Positions 1 to 6,221 of a stretch of DNA of 11,681 bases are shown piece after piece (position 1 is the first letter of the stretch; every line of letters starts with the position of its first letter). Under the pieces are notes generated by a model. It searched no databases. It had not been told where the DNA came from and saw only the letters and a program-made list of their open reading frames with translations. The DNA lies in NCBI GenBank assembly GCA_900543275.1, contig UQQL01000062.1, positions 1 to 11,681 on the forward strand, in the 5' to 3' direction. This stretch comes from an uncultured Collinsella sp. (GTDB lineage: Bacteria; Actinomycetota; Coriobacteriia; Coriobacteriales; Coriobacteriaceae). The position numbers and the translations under genes are program-made.

Positions 1-45
1 GATTACTACGCGTCTCGTGGGCTCGGAGATGTGTATAAGAGACAG
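1..45 (+). other. Nextera sequencing adapter (non-genomic contamination)
   Basis: Positions 12-26 read GTCTCGTGGGCTCGG and 27-45 read AGATGTGTATAAGAGACAG. Together they are the Illumina Nextera Read-2 adapter with the 19-base Tn5 mosaic end. The preceding GAT (1-3) fits the end of the P7 primer and TACTACGC (4-11) sits exactly where the 8-base i7 index belongs; from memory its reverse complement is a Nextera XT index (N719). Genomic DNA therefore starts at 46. Any protein predicted from an ATG inside this stretch, such as one reading MCIRDR, is an artefact. Confidence 0.98.
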
Positions 46-364
46 GCTGATGGCCACGCTCACCAAGCCGCGCCTGCTGCTGCTCGACGAGCACACCGCC
101 GCACTCGACCCCAAGACGGCATCGAAGGTGCTCAATCTGACCGAGGAGATCGTCGACGAGAACCACCTGACCACGCTCATGGTCACGCATAACATGAACG
201 ACGCCATCCGTCTGGGCAACCGTCTGATCATGATGCACGAGGGCCATGTGATCTACAACGTGGCCGGCGACGAGAAAAAGTCGCTCACCGTCGCCGACCT
301 GCTGCAGAAGTTCGAGGAGGTCTCGGGCGGCGAGCTCGCCAACGACCGCATGCTGCTGAGCTAA
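46..364 (+). CDS. ABC transporter ATP-binding protein, C-terminal part (5' truncated by adapter)
   Basis: This is the end of a nucleotide-binding subunit that powers an ABC transporter at the cytoplasmic membrane face. What remains begins with LMATLTKPRLLLLDEHTAALD: a Walker B strand (LLLLDE, catalytic Glu) running into the D-loop (ALDP). It continues to the switch His (VTHNM) and the short C-terminal tail. Walker A, the Q-loop and the signature motif are lost upstream. The run DEHTAALDPKTA, then THNMNDAIRLGNRLIMMHEG, resembles the ATPases of the TrpXYZ-like (COG1101) uptake systems that pair with lipoprotein binding proteins and BmpB-like permeases; that subfamily call is an inference from recalled family patterns. 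The gene ends in TAA immediately before a hairpin and would be the last gene of its operon. The true start lies outside the window. Confidence 0.9.
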
Positions 365-402
365 ACCTGCCAAAAAGGGACAGGTTTATTTTGGCAGGTT
401 TT
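363..402 (+). terminator. Terminator-like hairpin with GGGACAGG loop (repeat copy A)
   Basis: A perfect 13-bp stem pairs 363-375 (AAACCTGCCAAAA) with 389-401, with a 13-base loop, and overlaps the ABC ATPase stop codon. The loop AGGGACAGGT matches the core of the hairpins at 1324-1362, 4057-4093, 6071-6111 and 7781-7819. A short T run follows. It probably ends the ABC transporter operon. Confidence 0.75.
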
Positions 403-417
403 ATCTCGGCAAACGTC

Positions 418-457
418 AAAACCGCCGCAAAGGAGCAGATACCTTTGCGGCGGTTTT
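418..457 (+). terminator. Second hairpin after the ABC operon, diverged repeat copy
   Basis: A perfect 16-bp stem pairs 418-433 (AAAACCGCCGCAAAGG) with 442-457 around an 8-base loop. AAAGGAGCAGATACCTTT at its centre aligns with AAAGGGGACAGGCACCTTT of the other copies, so it looks like a drifted member of the same family. The A-rich left edge and T-rich right edge would allow termination in both directions. Confidence 0.65.
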
Positions 458-479
458 CGCTAACCCCCATATCGAGCAC

Positions 480-513
480 AGAAGCCCGTCCGAATTTGAT
501 CGGACGGGCTTCT
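480..513 (+). terminator. Third hairpin upstream of the MscS gene
   Basis: A 14-bp stem pairs 480-493 (AGAAGCCCGTCCGA) with 500-513 around the loop ATTTGA. No real T-tract follows. It may be a weak terminator or lie in the 5' leader of the channel gene. A possible promoter, TTGATC (496-501) and TATCAT (521-526), overlaps it, but its 19-base spacer is poor. Confidence 0.5.
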
Positions 514-556
514 TGATGGGTATCATGGTTGGACGATCATTAGGAGGTTTCTCTAC

Positions 557-1324
557 ATGGAATTGTTTGAGCCGATTCTTCATTTCTTTGCACAACGATG
601 GGTCCACAACATCATCTGGACAGGTATCTTGGCCATCGGCACCGCCGTTGCCGCCAAGGTCGCGTCCAAGACCCTGTACCACCTGCTCAACCGCGACGAT
701 AACCCACTCCCTTCATCAAGCATCTTCATCAACATCGCGCGCGCCGTCATTTGGATGATCGGCGGCAGCTTTATCCTCGACAACTGCTTTGGCATTAATG
801 CAAACGCCCTCGTCGCCGCTCTTGGCGTCGGCGGCATCGCCATCTCGCTCGGCTTTCAGGACACGCTGTCAAACCTTATCGGTGGCATGCAGGTGACCTT
901 TATGGGCATCATCAAACCCGGCGACAATATCGAGGTCGGCGGCGTGTCGGGCGTGGTCCAAGATATCACCTGGCGCCATACGGCCATCGAGGACGCCTGC
1001 GGGCAGACCATCATCGTCCCCAACTCAAATATCTCCAAGAACACGCTCGTGCACCTCATGCCCTTTGGGCGCGTTGCCGTGCCCGTTGCCGTAAAGGACA
1101 CGTCCAAGTGGGCTTCACTGGACGCGCTGGCAGATGAGCTCACCGACGCCACCAAGGCCGCGGTGCTTCCCATCTCTGGCTTTGACAAGGAGCCCTACGT
1201 GCTCTTTAGCGAGATCGGCGACTTTGGCATCAAGGGCAAAATCATCTTTATCGTCAGCGACGATAGCACCACCTTCACGGCAGCCGACGCCTGCATCCGC
1301 GCCATCGCCCCCATCATCGCCTAA
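557..1324 (+). CDS. Small MscS-type mechanosensitive ion channel
   Basis: This 255-residue membrane protein should open a pore under membrane tension and release solutes during hypo-osmotic shock, as MscS-family channels do. N-terminal hydrophobic segments lie near residues 16-35 and 58-79. The pore-lining TM3 follows at about 82-115: the Ala/Gly-rich GVGGIAISLGFQD, then TLSNLIGGMQV, which is the family hallmark. The beta domain follows (KPGDNIEVGGVSGVVQDITW) with the conserved IIVPNSNIS segment near 152-160, then a short C-terminal alpha/beta domain. The length is close to minimal MscS proteins (about 280). AGGAGG at 542-547 fixes the ATG at 557. The stop codon is embedded in the next terminator hairpin, and the gene appears monocistronic. 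Whether it gates mechanically or responds to another signal cannot be seen here. Confidence 0.93.
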   Translation: MELFEPILHFFAQRWVHNIIWTGILAIGTAVAAKVASKTLYHLLNRDDNPLPSSSIFINIARAVIWMIGGSFILDNCFGINANALVAALGVGGIAISLGFQDTLSNLIGGMQVTFMGIIKPGDNIEVGGVSGVVQDITWRHTAIEDACGQTIIVPNSNISKNTLVHLMPFGRVAVPVAVKDTSKWASLDALADELTDATKAAVLPISGFDKEPYVLFSEIGDFGIKGKIIFIVSDDSTTFTAADACIRAIAPIIA

Positions 1325-1362
1325 AACCACCGCAAAGGGGACAGGCACCATTGTGGTGGTTT
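1324..1362 (+). terminator. Terminator hairpin after the MscS gene (repeat copy B)
   Basis: A 12-bp stem pairs 1324-1335 with 1351-1362 (AAACCACCGCAA with TTGTGGTGGTTT, one G-U pair) around the loop AGGGGACAGGCACCA. It starts at the last base of the MscS stop codon and ends in TTT. It belongs to the same family as copies A, C, D and E. Confidence 0.75.
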
Positions 1363-1418
1363 CGCATCGTGGTACCATGGTTCATATCGTTGTTTAAACG
1401 ACTAAGGGAGTAGACACC

Positions 1419-3341
1419 ATGGAAGAGGCCTATCGTCAAGCACGCAAGCGCGGCGAGCAGGGACGCCGTCGCGCCATCAGCCAAAGCGAGCATCCATATC
1501 TTACGGACCTCGACAGCTTGGTCGCTCAGCTTCCCTGCGGGCAGCGCGAGAACATCGGCCTGCGGGACATTCCGCTCGAAATGGTCGTCGGCACGGTTAC
1601 CAAAGGTCGCCAGTCCGCCTTTTCGTGTAACTTTATGCCGCTGCTCCCCTGGAATACCGAATTCGCCCGCAAATGGTCCAACCTCTACGATATCCAAATC
1701 TCCGAGGGCTACCGCGACCCCATCATCGTCACCGAGTTCATGCACCGCTTTTACGTCCAAGAGGGCAACAAGCGTGTCAGCGTCCTCAAATTCCTTGACG
1801 CTCCGACGGTTTCGGCCAAGGTGACGCGTCTGTACCCCGGTAAGTGGGATTCCGTCGAGAGCCGCCTGTACGGTGAGTTTTGCGCCTTTTGGTACGTATG
1901 CCCCCTGTACGAGATTGAGTTTTCGCGCGAGGGCAGCTACGAGATGCTTGCCAAAATGCTCGGCCAAGATCTTGTCGAAAAATGGCCTCAAAAGAAGGTC
2001 GACTACCTACGTCACACCTTCCTGCTCTTTAAGCGCGTCTATCTTCGCGCGGGCGGCGACCACTTGGACATTACGCCTGCCGATGCCATGCTCGTCTACC
2101 TCAACGTCTACAACCAGGACCGTCTGCTGGATACGCCGACGGATATCGTCGTCAACCGTCTGTGCAAGATTTGGCGCGAGCTTGTCATTGCCGGCAAAAG
2201 CGACGAGGACAAAGTCGATCTTGTCGAAGCGCCGCAGCCCAACGAGAAAGAGGGCGCACCGACAAAAGCTACCTCGGGCGTGCTCAACTTCTTTATGAGC
2301 AAGACCGTCTACTCCACTGCCAATCCCATGCGAATCGCCTTTATCCACGAGTTTCCCTGTGCCACGTCGAGCTGGGACAGCCTACACGACCAGGGCCGCC
2401 GGTATCTTGATGAGCACTTTGGCGGCATCGTGCGCACCGAGGCGTTCGAGGACTGCCACGATTCGGACGTGTTCTACGCCGCCGTCGAGACAGCCGTAAA
2501 GCACGGGGCGAACGTCATCTTCTCGACCTCACACCGGCTCATGGAATACACGCTCAGGGCGTCAGTCGAGTATCCCCAGGTGCGGTTCCTTAACTGCTCA
2601 ATCGGCCTTCCCCACCAAAGCGTCCGCTCGTACTTTGGAAAGATGTACGAGGCCAAGTTCCTACTGGGCGCCCTTGCCGCCAGCATGGCCGACAACCACC
2701 GTATTGGCTACCATGCGTCGGTCTTCGCCTCGGGCGCGCTGAGCGAAATCAACGCCTTCGCTATCGGTGCCTCGCTGCTCGACCCTCGTGCGCAGATTAT
2801 CCTCACTTGGGGAGATGTTCCCGCCGGCGGTCTTGCCGAAGCCATGTGTCGCGAGGGCGTGAGCGTCATGACCGGCGCCGATATGTCCAAGTCTCTCGAG
2901 GACCCCACCGCCTACGGGCTTCACCGTCTGGTAAACGGCAAGGAAGTTACCGGTATTGCTATGCCGGTATGGAACTGGGGCCGTTACTACGAACTCATCG
3001 TACGCAGCCTACTGCACGGCACATGGGACGAGACCGCCGATGACCAGCAGGTGCGCGCCGTCAACTACTGGTACGGTATGAGCTCCGGCGTCATCGATAT
3101 TCGCTACGCTCCGGGCCTACCCTATCAGACGCGTAAACTTGTGCAGCTGCTTCGCAACGGCATTGTCGAGGGCTCCATCAACCCATTTGGCGGCGAGCTC
3201 CACAGCCAGGACGGCGTGGTTCAGATTGAGGGCTTCCCTCCCCTGCCGAGTACGCAGATTGTCGAGATGAACTGGCTGGCTGACAACGTTATAGGCTCGA
3301 TTCCGCAGCTCGATAACGAGCCGGAGGTCCGTGCCCTATGA
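1419..3341 (+). CDS. ParB/Srx-like domain fused to a cytoplasmic BMP (PnrA-like) ligand-binding domain
   Basis: This 640-residue protein has no signal peptide or lipobox; its N-terminus is charged (MEEAYRQARKRGEQGRRR). Residues about 45-140 resemble the ParB/sulfiredoxin fold: PIIVTEF (101-107), then YVQEGNKRVSVLKFL (112-126), where EGNKR corresponds to the nucleotide-binding G-x-x-R motif. Residues 145-260 look helical, and a polar linker covers 260-303. From residue 304 (MRIAFIHEF) to the end it matches the BMP/PnrA family of nucleoside-binding proteins, including the segment YFGKMYEAKFLLGALAASMA near 405-423. BMP proteins are normally secreted lipoproteins feeding ABC importers, so an intracellular copy tied to a ParB-like domain suggests a sensor or enzyme controlled by a small ligand, possibly a nucleoside. 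That function is inference. GGGAG at 1406-1410 supports the ATG. The stop overlaps the next start by 4 bp, implying coupled translation. Confidence 0.8.
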   Translation: MEEAYRQARKRGEQGRRRAISQSEHPYLTDLDSLVAQLPCGQRENIGLRDIPLEMVVGTVTKGRQSAFSCNFMPLLPWNTEFARKWSNLYDIQISEGYRDPIIVTEFMHRFYVQEGNKRVSVLKFLDAPTVSAKVTRLYPGKWDSVESRLYGEFCAFWYVCPLYEIEFSREGSYEMLAKMLGQDLVEKWPQKKVDYLRHTFLLFKRVYLRAGGDHLDITPADAMLVYLNVYNQDRLLDTPTDIVVNRLCKIWRELVIAGKSDEDKVDLVEAPQPNEKEGAPTKATSGVLNFFMSKTVYSTANPMRIAFIHEFPCATSSWDSLHDQGRRYLDEHFGGIVRTEAFEDCHDSDVFYAAVETAVKHGANVIFSTSHRLMEYTLRASVEYPQVRFLNCSIGLPHQSVRSYFGKMYEAKFLLGALAASMADNHRIGYHASVFASGALSEINAFAIGASLLDPRAQIILTWGDVPAGGLAEAMCREGVSVMTGADMSKSLEDPTAYGLHRLVNGKEVTGIAMPVWNWGRYYELIVRSLLHGTWDETADDQQVRAVNYWYGMSSGVIDIRYAPGLPYQTRKLVQLLRNGIVEGSINPFGGELHSQDGVVQIEGFPPLPSTQIVEMNWLADNVIGSIPQLDNEPEVRAL

Positions 3342-4048
3342 ATATCCTAGCCATTGCCGATGTAGAGGAGCGCTGCCTGTGGGAATGTTTTCGCAAGGAG
3401 CGCTTTGAGGACGTTGACCTGATTCTATCCGCAGGCGACCTGGATCCGGACTATCTTGAGTTTTTGGTCACTGTCATCAACAAACCGCTTGTGTACGTTC
3501 GTGGCAACCACGACGACCGCTACGCGCGCCATGCACCGGGCGGGTGCATTTGTGTTGAGGACAGCGTATATGTGTACCGAGGTATTCGCATTGCGGGTCT
3601 GGGCGGTTCCATGCGCTACCGCGACGGCGCGAACATGTATACCGAGCGCGAGATGGCAAAACGCATGCGCAAGCTATCGCGAAAAATCGCACTGGTAGAC
3701 GGATGCGATATTCTACTTACCCATGCACCCGTCGCAGGCATGGGCGACCTGGACGACCTGCCGCATCGAGGATTCGAGTGCTTTAATGCGGCTCTTGAGT
3801 CTTGGGGTCCCGACTATATGATTCACGGGCATGTGCACCAAAGCTACGGCCCCAACTTTCAACGCGAGCGCCAACACCCATGCGGAACGAAGATTGTCAA
3901 CGCCTGCGGCTATACCAAGATCGAAATTGACGAGGCGCGCTACCCCACGCGCGGTTGGAAGGCCGCTTGGCTCAACTCGCAAACCATGCGCCGCGAGCTC
4001 AAACGCCACGAAGCAATCGTGTCTTCAACCGCCAGAACCCCCTGGTAA
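3338..4048 (+). CDS. Calcineurin-like metallophosphoesterase
   Basis: This 236-residue cytoplasmic protein should hydrolyse a phosphoester using two metal ions. The family motifs run in order: an Asp-containing first strand (MNILAIAD, D8), GDLD (33-36), GNHD (56-59), LTHAP (127-131) and GHVH (164-167). These supply D8, D34, N57, H58, H129, H165 and H167 as metal ligands or catalytic residues. The usual D-x-H of the first motif is D-V-E here, so E10 replaces one ligand. That replacement also occurs in other Asp-only versions of the family and need not abolish activity. Its ATG overlaps the upstream TGA (ATGA), so it is translated together with the ParB-BMP protein and probably acts on, or is controlled by, what that protein binds. 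The substrate is unknown: protein phosphate, a cyclic nucleotide and a nucleotide are all possible. A terminator follows directly. Confidence 0.88.
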   Translation: MNILAIADVEERCLWECFRKERFEDVDLILSAGDLDPDYLEFLVTVINKPLVYVRGNHDDRYARHAPGGCICVEDSVYVYRGIRIAGLGGSMRYRDGANMYTEREMAKRMRKLSRKIALVDGCDILLTHAPVAGMGDLDDLPHRGFECFNAALESWGPDYMIHGHVHQSYGPNFQRERQHPCGTKIVNACGYTKIEIDEARYPTRGWKAAWLNSQTMRRELKRHEAIVSSTARTPW

Positions 4049-4056
4049 CTGCCAAC

Positions 4057-4093
4057 AACCACCACGAAGGGGATAGGCACCTTTATGGTGGTT
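4057..4093 (+). terminator. Terminator hairpin after the phosphoesterase gene (repeat copy C)
   Basis: A 14-bp stem with one mismatch pairs 4057-4070 with 4080-4093 (AACCACCACGAAGG with CCTTTATGGTGGTT) around the loop GGATAGGCA, followed by TT. Bases 4059-4116 are a near-identical copy of 6075-6132, with 3 differences in 58, extending beyond the stem through GCTGACTCGTCCGACCTGTCC. Confidence 0.8.
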
Positions 4094-4162
4094 TTGCTGA
4101 CTCGTCCGACCTGTCCATCACGGTGCTTGTGTAATTAACGAGAACACTCATTGTTTTGTAAG

Positions 4163-4189
4163 GACGGCGCTCACGTGCCGTCTTTTTTT
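4163..4189 (+). terminator. Strong intrinsic terminator without an obvious gene in front
   Basis: GACGGC (4163-4168) pairs with GCCGTC (4177-4182). The stem can extend by two pairs to a TCAC loop, and seven T residues follow directly (4183-4189). This is the most classical terminator on the + strand of the window. Only about 70 bp separate it from copy C, so it is either a back-up terminator or the end of a very short transcript. Confidence 0.85.
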
Positions 4190-4280
4190 GTCAACTTATG
4201 CAGTCTCGACCGTGTTGTATGTAGAGGGACCTCGCGAGACGCCTTCCCTATATCCACCACGACCAATTGGAGGTGACACT

Positions 4281-4841
4281 ATGCCTGCACGCCGTAACCG
4301 CAATAGCACGCTCCGATGCGATGCCGATCAGATCGAGCGGGAAGCAAAGCGCTTGGTCGACACGTATTCCGACCTCATCCTTCGATTGTGCTATTCGGCC
4401 CTTGGATCCGCTGACGACGCTCAAGACATCTGCCAGGACACGCTGATCAAGATTCTCCAACGCACTCAACCGTTCGACTCGCTCGAACACGAACGTGCTT
4501 GGGTGATCCGAGTCGCACTGAACGCATGTCGCGATATCGGCCGTACGCACGCGAATCACCCGGTTGTCGACCTCGATTCGCTCCCCGATTTCTGCGCACC
4601 CGTAACACATACCGAGCAAGAATTCGCGCAACGCGACTGCGCCATTCTTTCCGCTGTCACGGCCCTGCCTCAAGCACAGCGCATCGCCATCTTTTTGCAC
4701 TACTACGCAGGCATGAGCATCAGGGAAATCGCAGACGCCGTTCACGCGACGCCAGCTGCAACCGCCCAGCACCTTAGCCGCGGACGTGCGTCACTTCGGC
4801 TTTCCTTGAAAGGAGACCACAATGACTACGAATTCGAATGA
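4281..4841 (+). CDS. ECF-type RNA polymerase sigma factor
   Basis: This 186-residue regulator would direct RNA polymerase to a small set of promoters in response to a signal at the membrane. Region 2 spans about 20-90: EREAKRLVDTYSDLILRLCY, then ADDAQDICQDTLIKILQ with the acidic DDAQDICQD core, then AWVIRVALNACRD. Region 4 covers about 121-178: LSAVTALPQAQRIAIFLHYY, then the helix-turn-helix MSIREIADAVHATPAATAQH. Regions 1 and 3 are absent, as in all ECF factors. A longer frame opens at a TTG at 4188, but GGAGGTG at 4269-4275 places the start at the ATG of 4281. The gene overlaps the following DUF4179 gene by 20 bp, the arrangement expected for a sigma factor and its membrane anti-sigma. The two would be made in step. 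A possible ECF-like promoter (AAC at 4193-4195, CGT at 4211-4213) is too weak to call. Confidence 0.93.
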   Translation: MPARRNRNSTLRCDADQIEREAKRLVDTYSDLILRLCYSALGSADDAQDICQDTLIKILQRTQPFDSLEHERAWVIRVALNACRDIGRTHANHPVVDLDSLPDFCAPVTHTEQEFAQRDCAILSAVTALPQAQRIAIFLHYYAGMSIREIADAVHATPAATAQHLSRGRASLRLSLKGDHNDYEFE

Positions 4842-5952
4842 CTATCGCCACGCCCTGGAGCACATTTCGTTTACCGATAATGCGAAGCAGCACATGGCAA
4901 ACTCGATTGCTCAGTCCGTCGCCTCGAGCGATGCGGCGACCGCTCAAAGCAACTTTAATGGCACGCGACGCAAGCCGCGCATCGCCCGCCATCCCGTAAG
5001 AACAGTCGCTCGCATTGCCGCTGTAACGGCAGTCCTCGCTATCGTCATTGGAGGCGCTGGCACGGCTATGGCAACAGGCGTCCTGCCGCTTCCTTCTGAC
5101 ATGCTTTCCGACATCTTTGACGGACCTGCTTCTCAAACCGAGATCATCGACCGTATTGGCCGGCCCGTCGGTGCTAGCTGCTCCAACAACGGAGTCACCG
5201 TGACCGCCGACGCCATCATGGGCGACAAGGATATGGTTACCATCGCCTATACGCTTACGTTCGACGATCCCGCTGCCCTGAAAAAGCTTTCCGAGCCGGG
5301 CGAGAACGGAACTATCGCCGGAAGTGTCGATGGAAACGTATACGTTGATGGCGAGCATGGCGGCCAAGGCCAATCATGGCTCATTGACAAGAACCCCAAT
5401 GACTCCAGCATTCAATACTTTGCACAGTTCAGCGTTGAATCACCCGGCCTTATGGGCAGGACCGTCCGCACGCATATCAACTCTCTCGTTGTGCCACGTG
5501 CTGGCAAAGAGCTTCCCGAGTATAAGAAAATACTTACGGGCCCATGGGATCTTAAGTTCCAGCTGAATTACGAAGATACATCCGTTACGATTCCCGCGCC
5601 CAAATCGGTCAACTTTAACGGCACCAAGGCGACGATTCAAGAGGCCACCGTATCCTGCGTTGGCGTTTCAGTCCGCTACAACATAGATCGTTCCATCGAA
5701 CACGACAACAACAGCGGCAAGATGTCTCAAAACATGGAGGAGTCTATGGATGCCGTTGGCAACATACCCCTCATCGTGACGTTCAAAGACGGTCATGTTG
5801 AAGACGCAACCAGCCACAGCGGCTATTTCGCAAATAAACTGGATAACGGCACCACTGATGTCCACAAGACCTGGCCGTTCTCGCAAGTTTGTGACACAGA
5901 CAAGATTGCAAGCGTACAAATTGGCGATACGGTCATTCCCATGAATTCGTAA
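4822..5952 (+). CDS. DUF4179-type membrane protein, probable anti-sigma factor
   Basis: This is a 376-residue single-pass membrane protein. The N-terminal cytoplasmic part (about 1-60) contains the helix YRHALEHISFTDNAKQHMANS, which fits the short sigma-binding region of such proteins. A basic stretch (RRKPRIARHPVR, 49-60) is followed by one transmembrane helix at about 62-84. The remaining 290 residues lie outside the cell and form two beta-rich halves, near 97-225 and 235-376. The first half contains NNGVTVTADAIMGDKDMVTIAYTL, typical of the DUF4179 family as I recall it. AAAGGAG at 4809-4815 supports the ATG. The gene overlaps the ECF sigma gene, so the inferred role is to hold that sigma factor inactive until an envelope signal arrives. 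No protease or other effector gene adjoins it. A terminator follows 118 bp after the stop. Confidence 0.82.
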   Translation: MTTNSNDYRHALEHISFTDNAKQHMANSIAQSVASSDAATAQSNFNGTRRKPRIARHPVRTVARIAAVTAVLAIVIGGAGTAMATGVLPLPSDMLSDIFDGPASQTEIIDRIGRPVGASCSNNGVTVTADAIMGDKDMVTIAYTLTFDDPAALKKLSEPGENGTIAGSVDGNVYVDGEHGGQGQSWLIDKNPNDSSIQYFAQFSVESPGLMGRTVRTHINSLVVPRAGKELPEYKKILTGPWDLKFQLNYEDTSVTIPAPKSVNFNGTKATIQEATVSCVGVSVRYNIDRSIEHDNNSGKMSQNMEESMDAVGNIPLIVTFKDGHVEDATSHSGYFANKLDNGTTDVHKTWPFSQVCDTDKIASVQIGDTVIPMNS

Positions 5953-6070
5953 CGCTACGCGGCTCGTATATGCACCCGGTTCCGCACTTCGCGTCTAAAG
6001 ATGCGCTGTCATCGAGCAGCGTGAGCGCAAGGCCGCCCGTATGGTCGGCTGGGAACACCTCGTTGCGCTA
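5953..6070. other. Intergenic stretch with no recognisable content
   Basis: These 118 bases separate the DUF4179 stop codon from terminator copy D. I see no hairpin, promoter or ribosome-binding site of note. One frame, about 6013-6070, reads IEQRERKAARMVGWEHLVAL without an adjacent start or stop. It could be a scrap of a lost gene, but it is too short to support. Confidence 0.4.
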
Positions 6071-6111
6071 AAAACCACCACGAAGGGGACCGGCACCTTT
6101 GTGGTGGTTTT
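6071..6111 (+). terminator. Terminator hairpin after the sigma/anti-sigma operon (repeat copy D)
   Basis: A 16-bp stem with one G-U pair joins 6071-6086 and 6096-6111 (AAAACCACCACGAAGG with CCTTTGTGGTGGTTTT) around the loop GGACCGGCA. It is the most symmetric copy. Bases 6075-6132 repeat 4059-4116 with only three substitutions, including the unpaired tail GCTGACTCGTCCGACCTGTCC. Confidence 0.82.
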
Positions 6112-6140
6112 GCTGACTCGTCCGACCTGTCCCAACGGTT

Positions 6141-6199
6141 TGTCTCAATCTGTAACAGGTAGGGCCCAAATAATCGGTTAGCTGTTACAGATCGAGACA
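6141..6199. repeat. Long inverted repeat, first of two tandem copies
   Basis: TGTCTCAATCTGTAACAG (6141-6158) faces CTGTTACAGATCGAGACA (6182-6199): 18 complementary positions with one mismatch around a 23-base centre. The same element recurs 81 bp further on. The family is not recognised. It lies between the end of the + strand operon and the end of the leu remnant on the - strand. Confidence 0.85.
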
Positions 6200-6221
6200 G
6201 ACCACGGATGCTCGGCCGAAA

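Noticed and set aside
17..46. Apparent start of the ABC ATPase at an ATG at 29 or a GTG/TTG-like start at 17 (peptide MGSEMCIRDR)
   Set aside because: These codons lie inside the Nextera adapter; the peptide is a translation of adapter sequence.
1314..1991. - strand open frame of 225 codons
   Set aside because: Complement of the ParB-BMP fusion gene; no start signal and no recognisable motifs.
4188..4280. Extended N-terminus of the sigma factor from a TTG at 4188
   Set aside because: The TTG overlaps the T-tract of a terminator. A good GGAGGTG stands before the ATG at 4281, and the extra 31 residues have no sigma-factor character.
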